A stretch of DNA of 64,000 bases from assembly GCF_014334135.1 (NCBI RefSeq), contig NZ_CP060497.1, forward strand, positions 2,542,001-2,606,000, read 5' to 3'. Numbering within the stretch: the first letter of the stretch is position 1; each line of letters starts with the position of its first letter. Origin of the DNA: Olivibacter sp. SDN3. GTDB lineage: Bacteria > Bacteroidota > Bacteroidia > Sphingobacteriales > Sphingobacteriaceae. Positions 41,068-50,691 of this stretch are shown in pieces. Below the pieces are notes generated by a model. That model searched no databases. It saw nothing but the letters and a program-made list of their open reading frames with translations, and was not told where the DNA came from. The translations under genes and the position numbers were made by a program.

Positions 41068-42393
41068 ATGATGTCAGAAATGAAAAACAAGCTAAAAACA
41101 AGTAGCAGAAGGTCATTCTTAAAACAATCGGGCCTTGCTGTTATTGGGAGTACTTTCGTTCATAATACGAGCTTCGCTGCACCTTTTTTAGTGACCAAAA
41201 AAAATCAGACGCTGCGGGTAGGCCTGATAGGCTGCGGTGGTAGGGGAACGGGTGCTGCCGCGCAAGCACTGCAAGCTGATCCGGATGTGGAGATTACTGC
41301 CCTGGGTGATGTTTTTGAAGATCGCCTGGAAGAAGCTTATCAAGCACTCGTAGAGATTGACGGAGAACGTGTGAAAGTGGCTGATAGTGATAAGTATATA
41401 GGTTTTGACGCTTACCAGAAAGTGCTGGATACCAAGGTAGATGTGGTGTTGCTTGCTACGCCGCCAGCTTTTCGGCCCGAACATCTGATGTCTGCAGTTC
41501 ATGCAGGTGTACATGTCTTTTGTGAAAAACCTGTAGCTGTAGATGCTCCGGGAGTGCGGAAAGTGCTGGAAGCCGTAAAACAGGCAAAGGAAAAGAAGCT
41601 CTCCCTGGTTTCGGGTTTCTGCTTCCGTTACGATTTCTCCAATAGGGCTGTTTTTGAGAAAATAGTAAATGGTGATCTGGGCGAGATAAGGACGGTATCT
41701 ACTTTTAGAAATGGTGGTGAAGCCTGGTACCATGAACCACAACCTGATTGGACAAAAATGACCGAGCAAATGCGTAACTGGTATTACTATAATTGGTTAT
41801 CGGGTGATTTTATCGTGGAACAATCTGTTCATAGTATCGATATGATGTCATGGGCCATGGGCGACAGATTACCTATAAAAGCTACCGGGACAGGTGGGCG
41901 TCAGGCTCGTGTTGACCCGAAGTATGGAAATATTTACGACCATTTTGCTGTCGAATTTGAGTATGAAGACGGGGCGAAAGGGTTTCATTTTACCCGGCAG
42001 CAGGCAGCTACTTCCAGCAGAAATACCGTAGATGTACTGGGCGTGGATGGAAATGCCATCATAAATATAGGGACTCCACCAAGGATAACCGGTAAAAATG
42101 AATGGAGGTATACGGCTCAAAAGAGTAAAAAGAACAATATGTACCAAACACAACATGATGAGCTGTTTGCCGCCATCCGTAAAGGAGAACCGATTAATGA
42201 TGGCGAATGGATGGCCAATAGCACCATGCTTGCCGTATGGGCACGTATGGTGGGTTACACCGGCCAGGCAATTACCTGGGAGCAGGCCTTCAACTCCGAA
42301 GAGACCTTAGGACCTAAAATGGAGGATTATGATTGGGATTATGAATGGGAAGGGCCGCCTATTGCCGTCCCGGGGCAAACTAAAATGGTGTAA
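41068..42393 (+). CDS. Tat-exported Gfo/Idh/MocA-family oxidoreductase
   Basis: The 441-residue protein has a Tat signal (SSRRSFLKQSGLAVIGSTF). The Rossmann motif VGLIGCGGRGTGAA is at about 51-64 and catalytic CEKPVAVDAP near 152. The C-terminal domain has SGDFIVEQSVHSIDMMSWAMGD with the active-site histidine. It is directly upstream of a DUF1080 3-keto-glycoside hydrolase. This pairing fits the pathway in which a C3 hydroxyl of a glucoside is oxidised and the 3-keto-glycoside then cleaved. Location periplasmic. Confidence 0.88.
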   Translation: MMSEMKNKLKTSSRRSFLKQSGLAVIGSTFVHNTSFAAPFLVTKKNQTLRVGLIGCGGRGTGAAAQALQADPDVEITALGDVFEDRLEEAYQALVEIDGERVKVADSDKYIGFDAYQKVLDTKVDVVLLATPPAFRPEHLMSAVHAGVHVFCEKPVAVDAPGVRKVLEAVKQAKEKKLSLVSGFCFRYDFSNRAVFEKIVNGDLGEIRTVSTFRNGGEAWYHEPQPDWTKMTEQMRNWYYYNWLSGDFIVEQSVHSIDMMSWAMGDRLPIKATGTGGRQARVDPKYGNIYDHFAVEFEYEDGAKGFHFTRQQAATSSRNTVDVLGVDGNAIINIGTPPRITGKNEWRYTAQKSKKNNMYQTQHDELFAAIRKGEPINDGEWMANSTMLAVWARMVGYTGQAITWEQAFNSEETLGPKMEDYDWDYEWEGPPIAVPGQTKMV

Positions 42394-42408
42394 TCAAAGC
42401 AAGCTGAG

Positions 42409-43122
42409 ATGAAGTTACCAATAAAAAAACTTGCCCTGTTATTATTACTAGGGTTTAAAAGTATTGCTCTTAGCGCACAATCACAGCCGATAGTCTTTGG
42501 AAAAGAAGTGCCGCTCAGTCAGCTTACGAATCGTACAGGTAGTGAGGAGAAAGCCATTCAATGGGTCAATGTAAATACCGATCCAGATACATGGAAAGTA
42601 GAAGACGAGCTATTGATCTGCTCAGGGCAACCCATCGGCGTGATGCGATCGGAGAAAAGGTATGAGAATTTTATTTTACATGTTGAGTGGCGGCATATGG
42701 AAGCTGGTGGAAATTCAGGTGTGTTTGTATGGAGTGACGCTGAGCCGGATGAAAACAGCCGTTTGCCCGGCGGTGTGGAAGTGCAGATGTTGGAGTTGGA
42801 TTGGGTGAATCAGAACCTACAGAATGGCGTAAAGCCACCCATCGCTTACGTGCATGGTGAACTTTTTGGTGTTGGGGGCGTAACAACCGTTCCGGATAAT
42901 CCTAGAGGAGAACGTAGTAAATCGATTGAAAATAGGTGTAAAGGAAAAGGAGAATGGAATACCTATGAGGTGGTATGTGTTGACGGTACCATCAAACTCT
43001 CAGTGAATGGTAAATTTGTGAACGGCATTAGCCAGTCTACCGCCAGAAAAGGTTTCCTCTGTTTAGAATCTGAAGGAGCAGAAATACATTTCCGGAATAT
43101 CAAATTAATTGAGCTGCCATGA
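42409..43122 (+). CDS. DUF1080 / 3-keto-disaccharide hydrolase-type protein
   Basis: The 237-residue protein has a signal peptide ([18 protein letters not shown]) and a concanavalin-like fold (PF06439): [39 protein letters not shown] and [23 protein letters not shown]. The family includes enzymes that cleave 3-keto-glycosides. It is 15 bases after the Gfo/Idh gene and is followed by a strong terminator, so the two form one unit. Confidence 0.88.
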   Translation: MKLPIKKLALLLLLGFKSIALSAQSQPIVFGKEVPLSQLTNRTGSEEKAIQWVNVNTDPDTWKVEDELLICSGQPIGVMRSEKRYENFILHVEWRHMEAGGNSGVFVWSDAEPDENSRLPGGVEVQMLELDWVNQNLQNGVKPPIAYVHGELFGVGGVTTVPDNPRGERSKSIENRCKGKGEWNTYEVVCVDGTIKLSVNGKFVNGISQSTARKGFLCLESEGAEIHFRNIKLIELP

Positions 43123-43200
43123 GTTTGTTAAACGAGATTTCTTTCGCGCTGATGACAAGTTTAGGACGGTAGGTAAAATTTAATAATTAGTCATTCAAAA

Positions 43201-43238
43201 AAGGCCTACGGTATACATAATACCGTAGGCCTTTTTTT
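43201..43238 (+). terminator. Intrinsic terminator after the DUF1080 gene
   Basis: AAGGCCTACGGTAT (43201-43214) pairs perfectly with ATACCGTAGGCCTT (43220-43233), followed by TTTTT. Confidence 0.92.
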
Positions 43239-43287
43239 ATCAACTCTTCCAACTCGCATTATTAAGCTTGTTTTAATTTTCGTTGAA

Positions 43288-43368
43288 TTTTGAGTGTAAA
43301 AGTAATAAAATGACTAATATTGCAGCCGAAATCGAAACTAACTGTAAAAAATCGAAACTATATGTATA
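43288..43368 (+). promoter_or_regulatory. susC control region: weak promoter and tandem 20-bp operator repeats
   Basis: Two direct repeats, 43329-43348 and 43349-43368, match at 17 of 20 positions and share AAATCGAAACTA. The period is exactly 20 bases, two helical turns. A TTTTG at 43288-43292 and TAATATTG at 43315-43322 form an imperfect promoter just upstream, so the repeats would cover the start site. The rest of the 303-bp gap holds the terminator of the previous gene and nothing else recognised. Confidence 0.5.
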
Positions 43369-43425
43369 AAAATTAATACACGCCAATTCAAGAACAACAA
43401 ACTATATAAACTAACAAGCTGATTT

Positions 43426-46400
43426 ATGAAACATGCGAGAAAGTGGATGGCCAAGCCCGGTCTGTCCATGATGATGTGTGCCCTATTGGGTGGCAAATTG
43501 TACGCAGCGCCTTTTCCCGAAAAAATGGCGCTGCCTGAAGTACCTAGCTATGTAGCGGAGCGGCAGCAACATGTCGTAAAAGGAAGGGTTACCAATAGCA
43601 ATGGCACGGAACCCTTAATTGGGGTGAGTATTAAGGTGAAAGATGGGCCCGGAGGAACATCAACAAATGTTGATGGGAACTTCGAACTGACCGTTCCGGA
43701 TGGAAACGCGGTGTTGGAAATCTCTTACCTCGGATACATTACCAAAGACGTTGCCGTAGCAAACGAATCGGTATTGGACATCCGTTTGCAGGAAGACGCC
43801 AACAACCTGGAAGAAGTGGTTGTAGTGGGTTACGGCTCGCTCGACCGGAGGGAACTGACCAGCGCAGTGTCTAATTTAAAACAAAAAGATTTGATTGCCG
43901 GCGCGGTGTCGCCATTGATTGCCATCCAGGGGAAAGTGCCGGGACTGAATATCTCTTCCAATAACGGCACAGATCCCAATGCCAATGTGTCGCTTCAACT
44001 AAGGGGGGTAAACTCGGTAAATGCTTCTCAAGGCCCTTTGGTAGTCATTGATGGCGTGCCCGGTGGAGATATTAACTCGGTGGCTCGCGAGGATATCGAG
44101 TCCATCAACGTATTGCGTGATGCTTCGGGAGCAGCAATTTATGGTACACGTGCCTCGGGCGGGGTAATTTTGATTACCACTAAACGCCCACAGATTGGTA
44201 AAGCTACCGTGAACTTCACTTCTGAATATTTTTTGGAAACAGTCCGCCGCAGGCCTGAAGTGTTATCCGGAGATGAGTTTGTAGAGTTTGGTTTAGGCGA
44301 AGATCTGGGTGCACGTACCGATTGGTATGACGTAGTAACCAACAAAAACCCTTTCAGTCATCGTCAGGTGTTGAATATCAGCGGTGGATCGGAAAATGCC
44401 AATGTATATGTGACGGCCTTTAAGCGCGATGCCAAAGGTATTGCTATCGGTTCCGAACGCGGCGAAGTAGGAGGTAGGGTCAATAGCAACTTTAAGTTTT
44501 TTGATGGGGTTGCGGAATTAAATACGAATGTGAGCTACAATCAGGTGAACGCGGATTTCCCGGGGAATAGTACGCCTGACGACTTTAGGGATGAGAATAA
44601 CGGTATTTTCAATATGGCGTTAATATTGAACCCGACCATGTCGCCTTATGATGCCGATGATTTAACGGGTTACAATATACCCACCGGGGGCTACGATTAT
44701 TGGAACCCCTTGGCGGAGGTGATGCTACGTAAAAAACAGAATCAGTACCGTTACCTATTGGCAAACTCTACTTTGAAGGTGAATCTCAGCCAGGATTTTT
44801 TCACTACAGCGATGGTGGGTATTAAAAGCAATACAGAACATCCTACCTTTTACCGTTCGGCACAGCATCGGGTATCGCGATTGGATGGTATAGATGGTTA
44901 TGCACAGCAACAATATAAACGCTGGGACGATCGTATATTTGAGTGGACCTTGAATTACAGCAAGAAATTTGATGATCACCAGATCAATGCGGTAGCCGGA
45001 TACAGCTACCAGGATTTTAATGGGCAAGGTTTTAGTGCCAATAACTCAGATTTTCCCGTGGATGGTATCGAGGAACACGACTTGGGTTCGGGTACTTGGC
45101 TGGTAGATGGCCGCGCCGGAATGGGTTCCTGGAAAAACCCATGGGTGAAATTGGCCGCCTTTTTCGGACGGGTGAACTATTCGTTCAAAGACCGTTACAT
45201 CTTAACAGCTACCTTGCGTCACGAAGGCTCGTCTAAATTTGCACCTGGCAATAAATGGGGAACCTTCCCTGGGCTTTCTGCCGGATGGCGCCTATCGGAA
45301 GAAGCTTTTATGCAGAATATTGATTTTATTGATGATATTAAAATCCGTGCAGGTTACGGTGAAACCGGAAATGAAGGTTTTAATGCGAATGTATCCACCC
45401 GTATGTATAGCGCCGACACATGGTGGCTCTTTGGTGGTAATTGGAACCGTACCTTTGGGGTGATGCATAACCAGAACCAGAACATTCGCTGGGAAGTAAA
45501 AAAAGAATATAACCTAGGTATGGATTTCACTATACTGAACAATAAGTTGAGCGGTCGGGTGGATTATTATAAACGCGTGATTGACGACCTCATTTATGAC
45601 ATTAGTGTCTCCCAACCTCCGGCAATTCACGATAGGACAACCATGAATATCGGTAGTATGGAGAATCAGGGATATGAAGTGGAATTGAACTATAACGTAG
45701 TAAATAATTCCGATTGGACCTATACTACTACGCTGGTGGCTTCGCATAACAGAAGTACTTTGCGTTCATTATGGGGTAGCCAAACTTTCTCTGACAGAAT
45801 GAATTTTCCAGCGCCGGGTTCTCCGGGTAATGCCGTTCGTCTCTTCCCGGGACAGGATATCGGTCGCTTTTTCCTTTGGGAGTTTGCAGGATTTACAGAA
45901 GATGGACAATGGATGTTGAGGGATCAAAACGGAGAAGCTTTTGATGTTACCGAAAGAAATAAAACCATTGCCGATAAGCGCTTTATGGGTAACGGTATCC
46001 CGCGCCTTCAGCTTTCCTGGAACCATACAGTGTCTTACAAAAATTGGGATGCTAGCATATATATGCGTAGTTGGCTCGGTTATGATGTTTTCAATATGAT
46101 CAATATGTATTATAGCCTACCGAATGTGCAAGGGCAGAATGTGTTGCGTAGGGCTTATGAAGAGCATCAGAACATTAGGGGAGAGAAGGAGCTGAGTAAT
46201 TATTGGCTGGAAAAAGGTAATTTCCTGAAAGTGGACGTGATCAGCATAGGTTATACCTTCAATAAAAACCTGATCAAACCGTTACAGAACCTACGCGTTT
46301 ACGCTGCTGGCCGCGACTTATTTGTCTTTACCAAGTACAGTGGACTCGATCCAGAGGTGAATATCAATGGCTTGGATCCCGGTTTTGAGCAGCGGGATGC

Positions 46401-46449
46401 TTACCCGAGAACACGCATGTTCAACTTTGGTGTACAGGCGAGCTTTTAA
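43426..46449 (+). CDS. SusC/RagA-family TonB-linked outer-membrane transporter
   Basis: The 1007-residue protein has a signal peptide, carboxypeptidase-like domain (about 48-125; VKGRVTNSNGTEPLIGVSIKV), box LEEVVVVGYGS, plug (about 140-240) and barrel ending in FNFGVQASF. No STN domain. It pairs with the SusD gene 47 bases downstream. A terminator separates it from the exported Gfo/Idh and DUF1080 genes, but the location suggests a common substrate such as a glucoside. Confidence 0.95.
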   Translation: MKHARKWMAKPGLSMMMCALLGGKLYAAPFPEKMALPEVPSYVAERQQHVVKGRVTNSNGTEPLIGVSIKVKDGPGGTSTNVDGNFELTVPDGNAVLEISYLGYITKDVAVANESVLDIRLQEDANNLEEVVVVGYGSLDRRELTSAVSNLKQKDLIAGAVSPLIAIQGKVPGLNISSNNGTDPNANVSLQLRGVNSVNASQGPLVVIDGVPGGDINSVAREDIESINVLRDASGAAIYGTRASGGVILITTKRPQIGKATVNFTSEYFLETVRRRPEVLSGDEFVEFGLGEDLGARTDWYDVVTNKNPFSHRQVLNISGGSENANVYVTAFKRDAKGIAIGSERGEVGGRVNSNFKFFDGVAELNTNVSYNQVNADFPGNSTPDDFRDENNGIFNMALILNPTMSPYDADDLTGYNIPTGGYDYWNPLAEVMLRKKQNQYRYLLANSTLKVNLSQDFFTTAMVGIKSNTEHPTFYRSAQHRVSRLDGIDGYAQQQYKRWDDRIFEWTLNYSKKFDDHQINAVAGYSYQDFNGQGFSANNSDFPVDGIEEHDLGSGTWLVDGRAGMGSWKNPWVKLAAFFGRVNYSFKDRYILTATLRHEGSSKFAPGNKWGTFPGLSAGWRLSEEAFMQNIDFIDDIKIRAGYGETGNEGFNANVSTRMYSADTWWLFGGNWNRTFGVMHNQNQNIRWEVKKEYNLGMDFTILNNKLSGRVDYYKRVIDDLIYDISVSQPPAIHDRTTMNIGSMENQGYEVELNYNVVNNSDWTYTTTLVASHNRSTLRSLWGSQTFSDRMNFPAPGSPGNAVRLFPGQDIGRFFLWEFAGFTEDGQWMLRDQNGEAFDVTERNKTIADKRFMGNGIPRLQLSWNHTVSYKNWDASIYMRSWLGYDVFNMINMYYSLPNVQGQNVLRRAYEEHQNIRGEKELSNYWLEKGNFLKVDVISIGYTFNKNLIKPLQNLRVYAAGRDLFVFTKYSGLDPEVNINGLDPGFEQRDAYPRTRMFNFGVQASF

Positions 46450-46495
46450 TGACGGAGGATTTTGAAAAATAAATGTTAACGAAGGGAAAACAACA

Positions 46496-48178
46496 ATGAA
46501 ACGATATAGTATTATCATATTGACAGCAGCATTGACAGCAATGGCTAGCTGTACAAAGTTGGAACAGGAATTTTATAGTCAGGTTACGCCAGATAATTTC
46601 TTTCAGAGTGAAAAGGATGTGCTGGCGGCCTTGAATAGACCTTTTACCCATGCCCGATGGTATTTAGGGGAAGACCGCTGGAATTTGCAGGAATATACGG
46701 CGGATAACTTCGCAATTACCACCAAAGGGCGACATTGGTATAACGGCGGTGAGAATGAACGTTTTCATTACCACCGTTGGACCTCTGATGATAACTGGAT
46801 ATGGGGTTCTTGGCGAGGGACTTTGATGGGGGTTGCATTAGCTCTGGACGCGCGAAGCGACCTTGAAAAATTGGATTATACAACCTTTGCACTGACACCA
46901 GAGGATCAGGCCGCTCATGTGAGCCAGTTAAATACGCTGATTGCTTTCTTTTATTTACGGGGGCTGGATTTCTTTGGTGGTATGCCGATTTTTGATTCAC
47001 TGGAAGAGGAATCTTTGCCAAGGAATACAGACCAGGAACTGTTTGATCATATTGAACGTTTACTGCAGGATGCCTTAACGGCTTTACCTAAAAAAGAAGG
47101 TGGTGAGCGCGAACAGGGCGAGTTGAAGCAGGCCGCCGCCGCCGCCATGCTCGCCCGTTTGTATTTCAACGCGGAAGCGTATATTGGCAGGCCAATGTAT
47201 AATGAGTGCATGCAGCTCTCGCAGGATATCATCGATGGGGTATACGGTGCTTATGATCTGGACGCCACTTGGTTTGGGCCGCATGACTTTAATAACGACA
47301 GCTCGCCAGAGATCATCTGGTCTATCCCTTCGGAATTTAATAAATTGCAATACGACTGGTTTTACGCTAATTTTTACCACTATAATAGTCGGCAATATTT
47401 TGATGTGGATATGGGTGCAAATAATGGTGCCCACCTTACGCCTTCCCGCAAACCTGATAGTACCTTATACGCCAATGATTTTCACCTAGGATCACCTTAT
47501 GAGAAGTTCCATGATCTGGACCTAAGGAAGCATCCATACCAATACCTGGGAACAGGTAACTACGAAGGGATGTTTATTAATGGCCCTCACCGTACGCCGG
47601 AAGGTGCTGTGATCAACGGTGGTGAAGAGTATAATGGGCAAGCTCTGATATTTCGCGACCAAGTAGGGCGTTTTTCGGAAGTTGGACCGGACAAACGCTA
47701 CAGTTCGGTTGAGCAACTGCCTTCGCGCATGGCCGATGGCGAAGAAAATACAGGTGTACGTTTGGTGAAAGTGCCTATTCCAAACATGGCAGAAAACACG
47801 CTGCGTTGGGGCGCAGATAACCCAGCTATACGGTTGGCAGAAATTTACTACATGTTGGCCGAATGTAAATGGCGCGATGGTGATTTAGCTACAGCGGCAA
47901 CTCTGATCAATGCGGTGCGTGCAAGGAATTTTGAGGGAGGAAATGATGCTGACCCGGTAACCGCAGGAAATTTGGATGAATACCGCTTCCTGGATGAATG
48001 GAGCACCGAGTTTCTGGGAGAGGGCAGGAGGCGTACAGACCTCATCCGTTGGAATAAGTTTACAACAGATGCGTGGTGGGATCACCAAGCGTCGGGATCG
48101 GATCACTTAAAACGTTTCCCGGTGCCTACACAAGCGATTTCTGGAAACAATAACCTGCAACAAAATCCGGGTTATTAA
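46496..48178 (+). CDS. SusD/RagB-family nutrient-binding outer-membrane lipoprotein
   Basis: The 560-residue protein has lipobox MASC (C19). It has SusD helical repeats (LNTLIAFFYLRGLDFFGGMPIF) and a RagB C-terminus with RLAEIYYMLAECKWRDGD, FLGEGRRRTDLIRW and the terminal QQNPGY. It binds substrate at the surface for the adjacent SusC. A terminator follows. Confidence 0.95.
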   Translation: MKRYSIIILTAALTAMASCTKLEQEFYSQVTPDNFFQSEKDVLAALNRPFTHARWYLGEDRWNLQEYTADNFAITTKGRHWYNGGENERFHYHRWTSDDNWIWGSWRGTLMGVALALDARSDLEKLDYTTFALTPEDQAAHVSQLNTLIAFFYLRGLDFFGGMPIFDSLEEESLPRNTDQELFDHIERLLQDALTALPKKEGGEREQGELKQAAAAAMLARLYFNAEAYIGRPMYNECMQLSQDIIDGVYGAYDLDATWFGPHDFNNDSSPEIIWSIPSEFNKLQYDWFYANFYHYNSRQYFDVDMGANNGAHLTPSRKPDSTLYANDFHLGSPYEKFHDLDLRKHPYQYLGTGNYEGMFINGPHRTPEGAVINGGEEYNGQALIFRDQVGRFSEVGPDKRYSSVEQLPSRMADGEENTGVRLVKVPIPNMAENTLRWGADNPAIRLAEIYYMLAECKWRDGDLATAATLINAVRARNFEGGNDADPVTAGNLDEYRFLDEWSTEFLGEGRRRTDLIRWNKFTTDAWWDHQASGSDHLKRFPVPTQAISGNNNLQQNPGY

Positions 48179-48203
48179 TGAGTTGGGGTAAATAACGGAA
48201 ATG

Positions 48204-48243
48204 AAGCCGGAGGTGCCTCCTATTGTACCTTCGGCTTTATTTT
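48204..48243 (+). terminator. Intrinsic terminator after the second SusCD pair
   Basis: AAGCCGGAGGT (48204-48214) pairs with ACCTTCGGCTT (48227-48237) with one G-U, then TATTTT. The next 215 bases, up to 48458, show no gene. Confidence 0.8.
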
Positions 48244-48458
48244 ACCCTGTAAATATGAGGTGAAGATTGTTTGGAGCTTTCTGATCAATGGCATAACGTT
48301 TTGTATTTGCTTTGGAGGGAGCTTGTGAAGTGGAAGAACGTTTGTTATATGCAGGAGATGGTTTAGCGTTGACGGAGATGCCTCATCTGGATATGGAATG
48401 CCTTTCTGATGCAGCTATTGTTCTGGTAATAGCAATGGATAACGGCGGTGGGAATTGA

Positions 48459-48893
48459 TCAGTTTGGCGGGCAAGGGTTCATTTTCTTGGCCTTGTCCAA
48501 TAATTCCTGTAGTAAATACAGGTATCCGAGCTCCATTTTGTTTCGGCCAGCATGTGCCGTGGCTATCTGATTGGCAGAACGAAAAATGTTTTCTGCCAGC
48601 CGCTGATCGATAAATCGTGGATAATTCCTGACGAAATCGTTGAATCTCTTAAAAGTTGATGCTGCGGTTGGTTTTATCTCCGACAACCAATCGAAAATTT
48701 CCCCAACCCGGTATGCAGTCTCATGGTCATACGCTCCTATGGGAGGGTCAAATTCCAGCCACACTTTTTGTAATAGACTGCGAACTTCAACGCTTTCTTT
48801 TTCTTCTATTTTGCCATCGCAATAACAAATACTATAAAAAAGGAATGCAAGATTTTCATAAAACTTTGCCCAGAGTTGTGGTGTACGGATCAT
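48459..48893 (-). CDS. TerB-like helical protein
   Basis: 144 residues from ATG 48891-48893; an ATG at 48936 adds a 15-residue leader. The all-helical sequence has FYENLAFLFYSICYCDGKIEEKE, the TerB/co-chaperone-like pattern with Asp, Gly and Glu. TerB-like domains occur in stress and metal-response proteins. It is the second gene after a universal stress protein on the same strand, probably in one operon. Confidence 0.6.
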   Translation of the reverse strand: MIRTPQLWAKFYENLAFLFYSICYCDGKIEEKESVEVRSLLQKVWLEFDPPIGAYDHETAYRVGEIFDWLSEIKPTAASTFKRFNDFVRNYPRFIDQRLAENIFRSANQIATAHAGRNKMELGYLYLLQELLDKAKKMNPCPPN

Positions 48894-48941
48894 AATGTTA
48901 AATTTTTGGTTTATGTTATATGCCTGATAATTCATCACTGG

Positions 48942-49772
48942 CTAATGGATAATAAGCAGAGGAAACTTTGACGTCGTGGCCAGCTTCTTCGATATGCTCT
49001 CTTTGGTTAGCCGCTCAAAAAAAGAACGTGTTTTAGCCACTACCAAAATCATTTGTGCCTGTTGCTCTTCGGCATAAGTGAGTATACCTCTGTTGACGTC
49101 TTGATCGTCGACGTATGCGATGGAGGGTTCAATATCTTCGAATAAGTCGTAAAAAGCGTATTGCTGTCTGATAATATCTGAATCAAAATACTGCTCCTCA
49201 TCGTGGTCGACATGTACCGCTAACAGATGCGCGTTTAAAAGCGCCACAAGCTCCCTTATTTTTTCTGCAGGAACAGTGGTAGATACTTTTTTTAGATCAC
49301 AGCCCATAACAATTTTATCAATAGGCGTATACCTACTACTGGAGGGTACGACAAGTAAGGGCAGTCGACAGGTGCTAACGATCTCCTTTGTACTGCTTCC
49401 CAGCAATATCTTTTCCCAGAGGCTCTTGTCTGATAACCCGATGACCACAAGGCCTATATCATACTTTTTTGTAAGGTTATTGATGCCGTGGCTTAACACA
49501 AAGTGGTCGGTCACGGTTATGATGTTTGTTTCACCATTCGTTAAAACTGCCAGCTCCTGCTTCAGTTCATCGAGTGATTTCAGGTTTCGTTCCCTTATGC
49601 TCTCTTCTAATAAGACATTACTCTCGGGCACTCTCACCGATTGAGGAACCGGTTCGTATGAATGATACAGTATTAAATTTTTTACACTTAACTGCTCACC
49701 TAATCGTGCCGCATACTCGGCGGCATTGTTTGCCGATTTAGAGAAATCTGTTGCTATTAAAATGCTTTCCAT
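48942..49772 (-). CDS. Tandem universal stress protein (two UspA domains)
   Basis: The 276-residue protein has two Usp folds. The first (about 1-145) has ILIATDFSKSANNAAEYAARLG and VVIGLSDKSLWEKILLGSSTKEIV, with the nucleotide-binding GSST. The second (about 150-276) is degenerate at its glycine motif. It is a cytosolic stress or starvation protein, possibly ATP-binding. It is divergent from the sigma factor gene across 232 bases. Confidence 0.88.
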   Translation of the reverse strand: MESILIATDFSKSANNAAEYAARLGEQLSVKNLILYHSYEPVPQSVRVPESNVLLEESIRERNLKSLDELKQELAVLTNGETNIITVTDHFVLSHGINNLTKKYDIGLVVIGLSDKSLWEKILLGSSTKEIVSTCRLPLLVVPSSSRYTPIDKIVMGCDLKKVSTTVPAEKIRELVALLNAHLLAVHVDHDEEQYFDSDIIRQQYAFYDLFEDIEPSIAYVDDQDVNRGILTYAEEQQAQMILVVAKTRSFFERLTKESISKKLATTSKFPLLIIH

Positions 49773-49895
49773 AATGTGATTTTATTAGTTTATGTAAAGT
49801 TAGTGATGATATCTCGTTCGGCAGGTGATATGATACATAACATAATATGATTTTCGTCATAAAACGTCCTTTCCTCCTGTTGGTAAATTTCAAAA

Positions 49896-49913
49896 GGTGA
49901 CTGCTCGGTCACC
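49896..49913. promoter_or_regulatory. Inverted repeat in the Usp/sigma divergent region
   Basis: GGTGAC (49896-49901) and GTCACC (49908-49913) form a perfect 6-bp repeat with a 6-base spacer. A TAGTTTTG -7-like box lies at 49965-49972 before the sigma gene. Operator role is a guess. Confidence 0.35.
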
Positions 49914-50004
49914 AATTTAATATAAACTTAATACCACCTTCCTAAACGTTGGCCTTTAATTTTATAGTTTTGCTCTCCAAATGCACGGATAGCATTTAGC
50001 AAAC

Positions 50005-50589
50005 ATGGTCAATCCACCGATTCAAGAAGCAAAACTGTTGGAGTTCTCAGCAGCTAATTATACGTCGATTTTCAATACGTATTGGAAAAAGCTATATGTT
50101 ATTGCTTATCGGCGCCTCCGTGATTCGGAATTGGCTAAAGATATGGTGCAGGACGTATTTGTATATTGTTGGCAACAGCGCTCATCTATACAGATTAACA
50201 CATCCATTGAAGGCTATCTGCGTGCTGCCCTACAATACCAACTCATTGCCTATTTCCGTAAGCTTGATGTGAAAGACCGTGCCTTTGCTTATCTCTATCA
50301 ACGGATGGTTGATGTGGAGGCGCATATAAAGGACGTGCTGACCGAACAGGATTTGAGCAAAATGCTAGATGACGAATTGGAAAGGATGCCGGAAACCATG
50401 CGCGAAATTTTTAAGCTCCGTATACGGGATTATACGGTTGACGAAATAGCGAGTGACCTGAACCTCGCCGAAAAAACAGTCAGGAACAATATTTCCAAAG
50501 GAATGCATAGGCTGCGTAAGGCCTTATCCAAAGACTTTCCAGAGGACTTTTCAGCCATCTGTTTGGTGCTTTACTTTTTGTTAACCTAA
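50005..50589 (+). CDS. ECF-type RNA polymerase sigma-70 factor
   Basis: The 194-residue protein has region 2 (about 20-95; ELAKDMVQDVFVYCWQQR) and region 4 (about 125-180; MPETMREIFKLR, then TVDEIASDLNLAEKTVRNNISKGMHRLR). It belongs to the Bacteroidota sigma-70 expansion that controls SusCD loci. With the FecR protein and STN-containing SusC downstream it forms a surface-to-nucleus signalling chain: substrate at SusC, contact with FecR, sigma release. Confidence 0.92.
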   Translation: MVNPPIQEAKLLEFSAANYTSIFNTYWKKLYVIAYRRLRDSELAKDMVQDVFVYCWQQRSSIQINTSIEGYLRAALQYQLIAYFRKLDVKDRAFAYLYQRMVDVEAHIKDVLTEQDLSKMLDDELERMPETMREIFKLRIRDYTVDEIASDLNLAEKTVRNNISKGMHRLRKALSKDFPEDFSAICLVLYFLLT

Positions 50590-50691
50590 ACTTAAATATT
50601 TCTTAATCAAATTTTCGGGGATGAGCTGCCCTTCAACGCTACTCTACTTATGAAAGCGCATGGCTAAACCATGCGACTAGCTATGGAAGGC

